From Mucidula mucida (taxonomy: Eukaryota; Basidiomycota; Agaricomycetes; Agaricales; Physalacriaceae): a stretch of DNA of 13,119 nt. Location of the stretch: assembly GCA_015501055.1 (NCBI GenBank), contig JADNYV010000905.1, forward strand, positions 1 through 13,119. Reading direction: 5' to 3'. Under the pieces are notes generated by a model. The model was not told the DNA's origin, did no database searches, and worked only from the letters and a program-made list of their open reading frames with translations. Every line of letters begins with the position of its first letter. Position 1 is the first letter of the stretch. This document shows positions 1 through 9,207 of the stretch, piece after piece. The position numbers and the translations under genes are program-made.

Positions 1-1624
1 CCCCAGGATAGATGACTCGGGTGTATCTCCAATGCACGGTGTGCGTACTTCTGAGACCAAAGAACTGCTTTGAGGCCATGTTCCTCCTCCAGGCTGGGCA
101 GCAAGCCGGAGAAATGAAAGTAAAAAGCCGATGCCCATGGATGACTGTCCGGCACCGGCATAAATGCGATCCACTCTTCCTCGATATCTTCAATCCGCCC
201 TGTGAGAGGCAAGAAATCATTCGAGTCTTTGATGCCCTTCCCCCGGCAGAACCACGCTATACTTCCCCTAACCGATTCCCGCTCGTCGTCGCTAATTACG
301 CGCTGCAGCAGTGTGAACGTGCCCATCAATATTTGCTCGTGCCCTACAGGATCGATTAGGCGTCTGAGAAATACGCCAGGAGCGAGGGTACGAGCCGAAA
401 AGGATATAATGATATTGTTTTGCTCGGGCTGGTACTCGGCCCGTACAATGTACGTGCGCTGCCGGAAGACCGACATAAGCGCGTAACGATGCGAATGGTA
501 TGGTTCAATGTTTTGCGCCAAGGCCCAGTAATCTGCCAGGGTATCCGGGTCCTGAAACCCTGCGTCCAACATTGATCGGAGCTCCTCATGAAGAGAGTGA
601 TACAGCGTAAAATCGTTGTTCTGGAAAGATGTTGTGTAGCGAACAAGGATGGTGGTTGCAAGGGCTGCCAGCGCCAGTGGGCGTTCTCGATGCCCTTTGG
701 GAACGCAAGTAAGAGCTCGAGTGTCCAAAGACACACATTCATCGATGTCTTCCTCGGAAAGAAGAAGCTGGCTCTGAATGGCTTCGGATAGCGCGTTGAG
801 CGCGAGCGCATAATCGAGAGGGTTGGCAAGAGATTCTCCAATGCCAACGGCCTCGCGCAGGAAATCTATGGCACTGTTGATATGGATCATCTCCCCATCA
901 TAGTCCCAGGCGACAAGAAGTGACTGTGCCATGTTACACAGGCCTCCGAAACGCGAAAGGTCGTCTGGCGATAGAACAATGGCGCGCTGATTTAGTTCCA
1001 TGACTTCGCGCAGATCTCTCATGAGAGGGAAATGCGTAAATCGCAAAAACAATGCGGTAGAAAGCGAGGTTATAGAAGTGATCTGTTTTTCACTTGAGAA
1101 TGTAGTTGAGAGGGATAGAATGAGCCGCCGAAGGCGTATGGAAGTATTCAGGTCATCGAGTTGCTGGGCCAGGTGCCAACGTGAATGTAGGGCGTCTGCA
1201 ATAGCTGCTAGGATAGCGGAAATGAGAACGTCGGAGGCGGATGAATCGCTGATGATCGAAGTGTGCAGGTATTCAATTCCTTCGTCGAGTTCGCATAAAG
1301 ATGCACTGTTGACAGCGCGCGAACATAGCGCTTTGCCGAGAAGATGGAGATGTGGTGCACAAGACGGTGTAGAAGTGGAAGGGGCTGCATCGAGACAGTA
1401 ATCTATACAGTCGTCGAGGTCACTCAGACGCGCCGTATAGCGCCAACCTTCGTATTTTTCCTGCGCCGCGGATTTGACGGCCGAACCGATATCGGGGTGT
1501 ATCTACTGGTCAGCTTCAGCATTCATTGGGTCGAAATCGAGAATAAAGAACGCACCATGCTCAGGCTTCTCCCACCGACACCATGGTCGTTGGTGACAAT
1601 GATCTTTTCCGATAAGTAAGGCAT
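1..1624 (-). CDS. TPR-like helical-repeat protein, 3' end outside window (partial)
   Basis: Hidden minus-strand gene. From 1502 down to base 1 one frame is open for about 500 codons. The proposed start is the ATG at 1624-1622. Exon 1 (1624-1556, 23 codons) joins exon 2 (from 1502) across a 53-nt intron (1555-1503; donor GTGCGT, acceptor TAG, phase 0), which removes an in-frame TAG at 1505-1503. About 523 residues are visible. The protein is rich in Ala/Leu helices in TPR-like spacing, for example the stretch around NSAIDFLREAVGIGE followed by DYALALNALSEAI, then RERPLALAALATTILVRY. This resembles the large Agaricomycete TPR families, some of which end in a CHAT or other effector domain; any such domain would lie beyond the left edge. 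No catalytic motif is visible. Function unknown, probably protein-protein interaction. Confident that it is coding, moderate on the TPR label, less sure of the start. Confidence 0.7.
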
Positions 1625-2478
1625 GAGCTCCGCTTTAACCAACCCTGACAAATGCTGTCACTCCGTTTTTACATGATACTGGAAGAGCCTGGAAAGGAGA
1701 CAACATCCTTGGTACGAATTCATGGCTGATTCAGGAGGTCTTATGAATGAGGTCTTATAGCTTAGAAGTGGCGAAACTCTTACAGTGCCCAGCGCGTCAA
1801 ATGTTCTCCTCCTCAAACTCCGTAGAACTTGAGACCTGTCTCTAGACTTGAGGACACATTGACTGGCAGTGGCGGTCTGGAAAAAGGCATGGTGCCATCA
1901 TGTGACTTTCATTGATGTCAATCCAACTGAGAACTCTGGCCAAAACAAACGCCTAGCGATCACTCCCAACAAAATCTTTCTTGTCGACGACTTGCACTTG
2001 ACTATTACCTTCACTGGTGCACCCTTCTCCAGTCGGCAGAACACGGTCACCCACAGATCTATAGAACGGTTTGCATTGCGCACGAACACTGTCGCCGAGG
2101 CTAGTAGTGCTACGGAGAAGGGGAGCGACTTCAGAAATTTTCCAAGTCACGCTTCTCACTAAACCCATTTCTTAGCAAGAGGCACGTCGGCGGCGTCAAT
2201 ATGCGGAGATCTTTTTCCTAGAAGCCTTTGATCTGGCAAATGAAGCTATCATTGCACTTTTTGTGTGTATGTGGAGGAGCACCAGAATTCGAGCTGTTTG
2301 CGCGTCCGTTACCTGTGTAGTGCTGATTGACTTGAAGTTCGAGGCCTGCCCACTAACATTATGAAAATCACGTCGCCCATCCAACAGCCCAATAATACAG
2401 TTAAAATTGATCGTACTCTATACCCATGGTAGTCTGCCTGTGTGTTGAAACAATCGTTTACCTCTTTTGTTGACGCAG
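1625..2478. other. Intergenic stretch, no confident gene
   Basis: This lies between the start of the TPR-like gene and the stop of PDX1, both on the minus strand. Only short, broken frames are seen. On the minus strand around 2090-1960 there is a protein-like stretch (KGAPVKVIVKCKSSTRK, then WPEFSV about 14 residues later). It could be an N-terminal exon of the TPR gene or a gene remnant, but no spliced model that I trust connects it to 1624. The segment must also hold the TPR gene promoter and the PDX1 3' UTR; I see no distinct motif for either. Confidence 0.4.
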
Positions 2479-3913
2479 TTACCACCCGCGTGCAGCCATA
2501 TGACCGCCCTTGAGGTCGGCATCGCTTGATGCAGGTCAGTTACAGATGTGAGGGAGTGAGTGGAAAGAACGCACATCGTTAATCCAACCATAGCTTCCCC
2601 CAAGTTCTCAGATACCTCGGCAAGAACTTTGGGATTGTTGTAGTGTGTTACCTGAAGATGGAGGTCAAAGAAATTCCTATAGAGGTGTAAGGGTTTCGCT
2701 TACTGCTTGCACGATGGCTTTCGCGCGCTTGGCAGCATCACCCGACTAGGATCGTTAGACCAAGTATGATTTGGTTGTTGAGATATACTTACTTTGAATA
2801 TACCAGAGCCAACAAAGACTGATAAAGGCTTAGAAAATTGTATGGAAAATAACAAGGTCTAACTCACCTCCGTCGCATCCTAGCTGCATCATCATTGCAG
2901 CGTCGGCAGGAGTCGCTAGGCCGCCAGCAGCAAAGTTGACGACAGGTAGTTTCTTCAGACGGGCGGTCTCTTTTACTAGGTGGAAGGGAGCACGGATGTC
3001 GCGTGCAAACGCGTACATCTCTTCCTCACTCATAGCAGATACCTGGCGAATTTCGGCCGTCATCTTCCGAGAGTGTCGTACGCTGACCGGCAGAAATCAG
3101 AATATACGGGGACGCGTTTAGTTTTCACGTACGCTTCGACGACGTTTCCGGTGCCAGCTTCACCCTTGGTGCGAATCATGGCGGCACCTTCTGCTATGCG
3201 TCGAAGAGCCTCGCCTAGGTCCCGAGCACCACATACAAACGGAACCTAAAAAAGATATCGACATGATTGATCAACAGACCAATGAAGAGATCCAACTTTG
3301 TAACCGTGCTTGTTGATGTGATTCTCTTCATCTGCAGGAGTGAGAACCTCACTCTCATCGATGTAGTCGACACCGATGCTCTGCAAGATCTGCGCCTCGA
3401 CAAAGTGTCCGATGCGGACTTTTGCCATGACCGGAACAGTTACGGCAGCGACGATCTCTTTAATCATTGCTGGATCGCTCTACAAGACCAGCTGAGCGTT
3501 TAGGTTATAGAGACGCGATTAAGCTCACCATCCTTGCAACGCCGCCTTGAGCGCGGATGTCGGCAGGAACACGCTCAAGTGCCATGACTGCACACGCGCC
3601 AGCTTCCTCTGCTATCCTGGCTTGCTCAGCGTTGACGACATCCATGATAACACCGCCCTGCAATTGCATGAGCGCAGGCTTGAGCTCGCGTGAAATTCAA
3701 AGCACCTTCAACATCTGGGCCAGACCTGATTTTACCTAGATAGCGATTAGGGGGGCTCTCAACGGAAAAAAAATCGGCATTCACGTTGAAAGTGCCAAGG
3801 CTGGTACCCGCGCCGGTGGTCGAGCGCGCTGGGGCAACCGAAGGAGGACTGCCAGTACCCAAGGCACCTTGGATCTGGGGAGCAGCTTCTGTAGACGTTG
3901 TTGGGGTCGACAT
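2479..3913 (-). CDS. PDX1: Pyridoxal 5'-phosphate synthase lyase subunit (PdxS/SNZ family), 10 exons, 329 aa
   Basis: PDX1 builds the vitamin B6 cofactor PLP from ribose 5-phosphate, glyceraldehyde 3-phosphate and ammonia delivered by the glutaminase PDX2; it is a cytosolic (beta/alpha)8 barrel forming dodecamers. Exons: 3913-3785, 3735-3706, 3657-3529, 3479-3297, 3245-3133, 3082-2868, 2818-2793, 2745-2704, 2651-2575, 2524-2479. Together they give 990 nt, exactly 330 codons with the stop. Introns are 47-52 nt. Visible motifs: [15 protein letters not shown] (Asp59), [16 protein letters not shown] (Lys116, the first Schiff-base lysine), [24 protein letters not shown] (Lys184, the second lysine), [26 protein letters not shown], and the family-typical RGW ending. 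Asp59, Lys116 and Lys184 are offset by a constant 35 from B. subtilis PdxS Asp24/Lys81/Lys149, so nothing is missing between them. The first ~43 residues (Ser/Thr/Pro/Ala-rich) are a lineage-specific extension. The intron donor at 3296 (GTTGGA) is weak. No PDX2 gene is in the window. Confidence 0.96.
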
Positions 3914-4359
3914 TGAGAATACGGCAAGACTACGTCGAAAGTGAAGAGAGTTCGAGTCAAAGGCCCAAAATAATCAGGCAAATCGTGTCGGAGATCCGTG
4001 TCCCGTTGATGTCATCGAGCGCGATCAGCTTGGTCTTCTTGTTTTCCCCCGACGATGGCCCCGACGCTCATGGTGCCATGTGCAACGACGAGGACGACGG
4101 AACCGAACGGCGACGACAACGACCGTGATAAGCTCGCTAGGCCAACTCCTGGCACGCGACACGGCGCGTGGAATAAGGCTGATTAAACTCGTGAACAGGA
4201 ACGCAAAGAATCCTTTATCGGCTTTCCCAGTCTTCCATTCATCGTGCATCAAGGCTAGCTTTCCGAATATCGCCCGTCTAGCACCATTCAGGGCACTCTT
4301 TGATAGTCCATCCATTCAAAATGCAAGAGGTAGAGCAGGCACCATGAGCTTGTGCCACG
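3914..4359. promoter_or_regulatory. Divergent intergenic region between PDX1 and the S28 peptidase gene
   Basis: These 446 bp separate two start codons pointing away from each other, so they should carry both promoters and both 5' UTRs. I see no clear TATA box at a convincing distance. A minus-strand frame from 4315 to 4025 (96 codons, starting MDGLSKSALNGARRAIFGK) is open and protein-like at its beginning, turning Arg-rich and low-complexity at the end. It would start only 44 nt from the S28 start and is most likely chance or a lost exon. Promoter role is inferred from position only. Confidence 0.5.
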
Positions 4360-6489
4360 ATGTCTCTTTGGACAGTTGCCCTCCATGTCCTGGCCGTTAC
4401 TGCAGCGATACCTAAGCCTCCAGGGATCCCCATGGTTGACCTGAGCGATGAGTACGGGCTCACGACACGCGCTTTGCCGCCATACGACACTGTCTACTAC
4501 TTTGACCAGCTCATCGACCACGACGACCCATCCAAAGGGACCTTCCAGCAGCGATACTGGCACACGTCGGAATATTACCAGCCCGGTTCGTGGTCTGTGA
4601 CGGGTCTTTGACGGAGAAACTAAACCACCCCAGGCGGTCCGATTGTATTCATGAATGCTGGAGAAGTAAACGCGGCGCGTGCGTATACTCCAGCGGTCCG
4701 GTTTGCTTCAACTGACAATACCATTCAGCGTATTATGGATACGTTACAAATAGCACGATAAACGGAGTCCTTGCTCAGCAATATCACGGTTCAGCCGTCG
4801 TCCTAGAACACCGCTTCTTTGGGGAAAGCAATCCCTATCCTAATCTCAATGTCGACAGCCTCAAGCTCCATACCATCGCTCAGGCTATCGAAGACAATGT
4901 TTACTTCGCCCAAAATGTTGTTCTTCCCCAGGACAATGGATCGGAGCTCGGTCCAGACAAAGCACCATGGGTCTTGATTGGAGGGAGTTACCCAGGTGCT
5001 CTGGTCAGTTGGACTATGGCAGCGTAAGACAAAGACTCTCTTCTTACACGGTATCATCGCCTTGACACCTGATAGGCACCCGAACGTGTTCTGGATCGGG
5101 TATTCATCTTCTGGCGTTGTTCAAGCTCAAGTGTACGTTAGATCGTTTATTTACAACCGCGTTCTGACTGTCATCAAAGCGATTTCTGGCAATATTACGA
5201 ACCCATTCGGGAGAACATGCCACAGAATTGTTCTGAAGATGTCAAAGCGGTCATTTCGCATGTTGACGATGTCTTCTTCGGATCTGACTCTGCCGCCCAA
5301 GCCGCAGTACGTAGCAATTTCGGGCTCAATTTCACGTCCAACGACTATGTGGCTGGGGCGTGTTAGTCCAAGTCTTCCTTTGACTTTCTCTTCGAGACTA
5401 ATTGTGATTCGGCAGTACGTTGGGATCTGTGGACCTGGCAAGACATGCAACCCAACACAGGGCCAGCCGCGGCCTTCTATCAATTCTGCGACTCGTTAGA
5501 AGTCAAGGATGGCGTGTCCGCTTCTGCATCTGGTTGGGGATTGGACAATGCATTCGCTGCGTGGGGAAATCATTTCAGGACGACTTATGTAGACTTTGGT
5601 GAGCAAATTCATCTCATTTCTTTGTTATTCCACCAACATTTGATAGCGGCCGATTGTATTGAGTCGGACGACACGTAAGTCTATCTATACCTCTGATTTC
5701 GACGAATACTAGTCTCATTTCGACCAATAGTGACTGTCTCGATGGCCTCCATCCTCCTAGTCCAGCAGCTGTCAGATCGATGCCACTTCCTCGTGGCAAT
5801 TCCGCATCAGTAGAGAAGAGGGCTTATTATCCGGTTGACGATGCGAACCGCTCATGGTTCTGGTTGGTGTAAGCGCTCAGCATGTTTCCGTTCGTCGGAC
5901 TGAAGCGTACATGCTGTAGATGTAACGAACTTGGATTCTCTCAGGTAAGTCTCCCAATCAGCACGCCTACAGCCCGTTTCTTATTGACATAAGGGTGGAC
6001 CTCCCGTTGGTCAAGGCGGCATTGTCTCGCGCTTGAACACAGTGCAGCTGTACATGGTATTGCTCTTCACATACTATTGTGATGAATGTTACCTTATAGG
6101 TCTCTTTTAGGCCGATTGCGTGTCCACTTACCCTGAGGCATTCAGCGAACCACCAACACCTTCCGCGGATGCTGTAAACAAAGCGTACGGTGGCTGGGGC
6201 GTCCAGAACGATCGGCTTTTCTTTGCGAACGGCAAACGTGTGTCTTTTTTACTGATCGGTTATACTCGCCCATAGCTCATCCGACCCTTCAGGCGATCCA
6301 TGGCGTGAAGCGACCGTGTCTGCTCTGAATAGTACGGCCACGAGTACCGACAGGCAACCGATTGGGTTGTCAAATGGCTTCCATGCGTCTGACTTGGTTA
6401 TGCGGTTGGCGGCACCGGATCAAACTATTGTAGATGTGCAGAATTCGTTCTTGGAGTACGCTGGAGAGTGGTTAGCAGAGTTTTCGTAG
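4360..6489 (+). CDS. Secreted serine carboxypeptidase-type protease, peptidase family S28, 12 exons, 521 aa
   Basis: Family S28 enzymes (lysosomal Pro-X carboxypeptidase, DPP7, fungal acid prolyl peptidases) cleave next to proline; this one is probably secreted or vacuolar. Exons: 4360-4585, 4634-4678, 4729-5023, 5076-5132, 5180-5361, 5416-5598, 5647-5674, 5731-5868, 5920-5944, 5994-6056, 6111-6237, 6293-6489. They sum to 1566 nt, exactly 522 codons with the stop. Introns are 47-56 nt. Residues 1-17 look like a signal peptide (MSLWTVALHVLAVTAA). Domain landmarks: YFDQLIDHDDPSKGTFQQRY, GGPIVFMNAGE, VVLEHRFFGESNPYP, the nucleophile motif GGSYPGALVSW (Ser about 177), FFANGKRDPWRE (Asp about 458) and NGFHASDL (His about 487). 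All three triad residues are present. Several N-glycosylation sequons (for example NST, NCS, NFT) and Cys residues fit an extracellular protein. The length is normal for the family. The start at 4360 has A at -3 and leads straight into the signal peptide. Precise specificity cannot be told. Confidence 0.93.
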
Positions 6490-6763
6490 ATGCGGGGACG
6501 GGATGAAGAAGAATAATCTTTTGCTTAATAACCGAATGTGATGTTTTCTATTCTGTTGAATGTTGAAATGTGACAGTGTTCTAATATTTTGCGTGCTGAA
6601 TATTTGATCAGTATTAACTGTCTAGGTCAAATCTACGTGGGGCACATTAAGAGTAAGAGTAAGTGGTGGAAGAGAGGAACGACTCGACACAAAGGAGTGC
6701 CGGAAATCGGGCCGAAGATGAGTTGATCTGAATAGCTTACCGTCGTCCAAGGCTCTCTGTACT

Positions 6764-7216
6764 GTGTCAAAGAAAAACCTCGGAATTCAGGATGATTCCA
6801 TCATAGTGAAGACCGGAAGGAAGGAAGGAAGGAAATCGATACACGGCCCAGAACTCATTCTCGACTCAGAGGATGCCTTCCAATCGTACACTGCTTCTGT
6901 CGCCAATACCCAGATAGCCCGGGGCACGGTCATGGTTATTACCATCGAAACGGTCAGTTAAAAGTTTTGTCTCCCACTTAAAAGCTAAGTACTAAAACCT
7001 CGTCCGAATCAATGAAAGTCTGAGAATGACGCGTCCTTCAAACGTCGTGCGGTACAATCCGGCCTCTGCTGGCAAGATTTGCTCAACGACTCGGAAGGTA
7101 TTCCGCCAGTAGGGTGGCCTTCGATCGCGGCTGTGATTCAGCTCGTCAAGTGTGGCAAGGCCACCTTGTGTAGTGACCTACGATACCAGACTGAATTCAC
7201 CACCGAGCAGACCTAG
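6764..7216 (+). CDS. Possible unrecognised protein, two exons, 5' end unknown
   Basis: Two open stretches on the plus strand can be joined. Exon A is in frame from 6722 to 6952 (a GTG at 6764 is only a formal start; there is no good ATG). Exon B is 7019-7216, ending TAG. The proposed intron 6953-7018 (66 nt, donor GTCAGT, branch-like CTAAAAC, acceptor AAG) is phase 0. The joined protein contains GPELILDSEDAFQSYTAS, then IARGTVMVITIET, then AVQSGLCWQDLLNDSEGIPP and WPSIAAVIQLVKCGKATL, which looks more like real protein than shadow reading. I recognise no family. An upstream exon carrying the start is probably missing. A competing minus-strand model exists over 7364-6995 (see findings), so the strand itself is not settled. 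Confidence 0.35.
6815..6834. repeat. (GGAA)5 microsatellite
   Basis: Five perfect GGAA units. They lie in the possible exon A of the preceding entry and, if that exon is real, encode a short basic run (GRKEGRK). Tetranucleotide units in a coding exon shift the frame when they change number, which slightly weakens the coding call. Confidence 0.9.
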
Positions 7217-7382
7217 ATGAAGAGCCTACGTGCTGCTTGTTGCTAAGCTTCGTAGCGCGGAAGAGGTAACGCGTCACCGAGCTAAGTCCAGCTGAGAATT
7301 GAACTTGAACGATGTGTGCAGTCACGTTGGCGTGGCGTTTTCGATCGGCAATAAGCATCGCCATTGTCAGACGAGATACGTC

Positions 7383-8390
7383 ATGACCGACTTAATCACC
7401 AACCACCACGACCTCTGTCTAGCTTGCTCGTGCTCCCTACGAGTCTCTGAAAAGGTCTTCACTACGCCGTGTTGCCACCAGTCCATCTGCACCCAATGCG
7501 TATCCTCTAATCCGCGATTAACGAGATACAATCCATGCCTGGCTTGCCTCGGCGGCGTAGGTGTTATCGCTGCGGGGAAAGGCAAGGTAGATGTGACTGT
7601 CAATGCTAATATTGACGGGGCATTGAGGGACGAGGATACCTTTGTCGTTGGAGACGATGACGATGATGAGATTCCCCCGCCTTATCTGGCTACAACAGAT
7701 GAGGATAAGGCTTCTGCTCAAAATGTGGCTTCAGCTACTACTCCGCTGATTGAGGATCATCATAAGAGCCCTGGGCCATCTCAGTACTACATCAAACGCA
7801 CGGACACTTTACAAGGAATTGCGTTACGTTTCGGCGTCGATGTGAGTCCCTTCTATCTTGTATCTTTCCTAGCACTAAGCCGCTCATAGGGTAGAGAGCT
7901 GTGTAAACTGAACAATCTACCCTTCAGCACTCTTTCCATCACTCCTCACCTTTTACACACGCGGGACTGCATCGTACTGCCGATGTCTGCCAAAGCAGCA
8001 TCGTACGTTTCCGTTTTGTTGTACAGATACGAAGACGCTGATGTCTGTCGCAGCACAGACCTAAACCACCCCACGCCTGATGAGCAACGTCGCCGTGAGG
8101 CTCGACGCGCGGAAAAGCGCCTGCAGGTCGTCACAAAGGAAGCTGATTGGCGGGTGGCGCGTGCGTATGTCGCACTAGCTGATTCAGTGCATACCTATGG
8201 CGAAGAGACGAAGAATGCACTCAAGGCGCGTGACCAGAATGTGGAATCTCGTGCGTTGGATCAATATCTTGACGATGCCGAGTGGGAAGCTCGAGCAGGG
8301 CAGGCACGGATTCAGGGCTTTCCTTATTTCTCGCAGAAGGAGGATCTGGTTGAAGCTGGTCCATCTAGGTGGAAGTTCAGTCTATGGTGA
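7383..8390 (+). CDS. LysM-domain protein with N-terminal RING-like Cys/His cluster
   Basis: Exons 7383-7841, 7890-8002 and 8054-8390 give 909 nt (302 aa). Intron 1 (7842-7889, GTGAGT...TAG, phase 0) is strongly supported because it joins the two halves of the LysM domain. Intron 2 (8003-8053, GTACGT...CAG, 51 nt) has better splice sites than most here but is a multiple of three, so retention would keep the frame and insert 17 residues. Residues 12-55 hold Cys12-x2-Cys15, Cys30-Cys31-His32, Cys36-x2-Cys39 and Cys52-x2-Cys55, a RING/zinc-ribbon-like set. An acidic run (Asp91-Glu96) is followed by PPPY (98-101), a WW-domain ligand type. LysM starts about residue 134 (YYIKRTDTLQGIALRFGVD, then CKLNNL). 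After it comes a charged helical tail (DEQRRREARRAEKRLQVV). There is no signal peptide, so it is probably intracellular, unlike chitin-binding LysM effectors. The start has G at -3; an upstream in-frame ATG at 7299 is less likely. Function unknown. Confidence 0.85.
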
Positions 8391-8612
8391 TGAATTTGGC
8401 GAACTTTGATCACATTTTACATGTAATTTTATCGACTTCAGTCAGTATTGGCGTAGAACTCATCTACCATCTCATCGGTGATGGTGGCTGTTATACTGCT
8501 CTTAAGCATCCATCCTGTCCAACCACCTGCTCATTTGACTAAAATCGAATGACAGCTTAGTGGTGCCTCAGATGAACAGTATGATATACATTGATCTAAG
8601 ACATTAAGCACT

Positions 8613-8687
8613 GGGCACATGGTGTAGTTGGTTTATCACGCCCGCTTAGCATGCGGGAGGTGTTGGGTTCAATTCCCAATGTGTCCA
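8613..8687 (+). tRNA. tRNA-Ala (anticodon AGC)
   Basis: The 7-bp acceptor stem GGGCACA/TGTGTCC is closed and includes the G3-U70 pair that defines tRNA-Ala. The anticodon stem CCCGC/GCGGG carries loop TTAGCAT with anticodon AGC. The T arm is TTGGG-TTCAATT-CCCAA and the discriminator base is A. The A box (TGGTGTAGTTGG) and B box (GGTTCAATTCC, one base off the usual GGTTCGANTCC) are in place. There is no intron and no encoded CCA. The D loop is slightly long (75 nt in total). Confidence 0.95.
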
Positions 8688-8706
8688 ATCGTCTATGCTA
8701 ACATAC

Positions 8707-8712
8707 TTTTTT
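8707..8712 (+). terminator. RNA polymerase III T-run after tRNA-Ala
   Basis: Six consecutive T residues begin 20 nt after the tRNA discriminator base, the expected kind of terminator for a pol III gene. Confidence 0.75.
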
Positions 8713-8934
8713 GGACTAGGGTGTGCTATTTTTGACATAAAAAGCTCTTAGCTCTTGAGTCTGAGGGGTGTTCACTGTTCCTGAATCCTGAATCCTGACA
8801 TTTTGACACAAGATGTGGCGCGGTGGCGGGCAGCCCGCTACTTCCAACTTCACCTGCGCGCCGCCCAAAATATCACGGATAACGTCAGTAAACCCGAAAA
8901 ACATGATACCAGCTTGGCCACGAGAACTCAGATT

Positions 8935-9012
8935 AGAGATGAATAAATAAGTACTGATGAGTGTGCTCTTCATGGTGATTCGTCCGTACTTATTTATTAT
9001 TCACTCATCTCT
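8935..9012. repeat. Imperfect inverted repeat / potential hairpin
   Basis: The left arm is 8935-8954 and the right arm 8986-9012, with a 31-nt loop. The arms pair perfectly over 8 bp (AGAGATGA) and 12 bp (ATAAATAAGTAC), with a 7-nt bulge in the right arm between the two blocks. It lies between the tRNA and the 3' end of the minus-strand gene ending at 9208. It could be a small MITE-like remnant or a structure in that gene's 3' region. The surrounding 8713-9207 has no convincing gene: the minus-strand frame 8973-8716 is unrecognised and overlaps the hairpin. Confidence 0.7.
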
Positions 9013-9207
9013 GTCTAAGTCTTTCCCCAAATTATCTATTGGTTCTTGATATTGAGGTTGAATAAAGGTACGCTTTGAACGCTCTTAATACTCGAGCTTT
9101 TGACGATTACAGCAGACTTATATACGATAAAGCAAAGGAAATACGGTAGATAAAGCAACGAACGAAAATAATAAGTAAATCCACAAAAAAGTCCCCCATA
9201 AATTAGG

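Noticed and set aside
356..847. Minus-strand frame of 163 codons
   Set aside because: It overlaps, in another frame, the long open TPR-like reading frame, which has far better protein character and runs unbroken over 1500 nt.
1000..1401. Plus-strand frame of 133 codons
   Set aside because: Antisense shadow of the TPR-like gene; composition is typical of non-coding translation.
4025..4315. Minus-strand frame of 96 codons between PDX1 and the S28 gene
   Set aside because: Its start is protein-like, but the end is Arg-rich low complexity, no family is recognised, and it would occupy the only promoter space of the S28 gene. Kept as a note in the intergenic entry.
4978..5499. Plus-strand frame of 173 codons inside the S28 gene
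   Set aside because: It runs through three introns of the S28 model in partly wrong frames; only the portion at 5076-5132 and a little around it belongs to the real protein.
6764..7216. Hydroxyisourate hydrolase or arrestin-like identity for this locus
   Set aside because: Short resemblances (for example YRTTFE on the minus strand) suggested these families, but none of their defining motifs follow on either strand.
8716..8973. Minus-strand frame of 85 codons after the tRNA
   Set aside because: It includes one arm of the hairpin, has no recognisable domain and lies in AT-rich flanking DNA.
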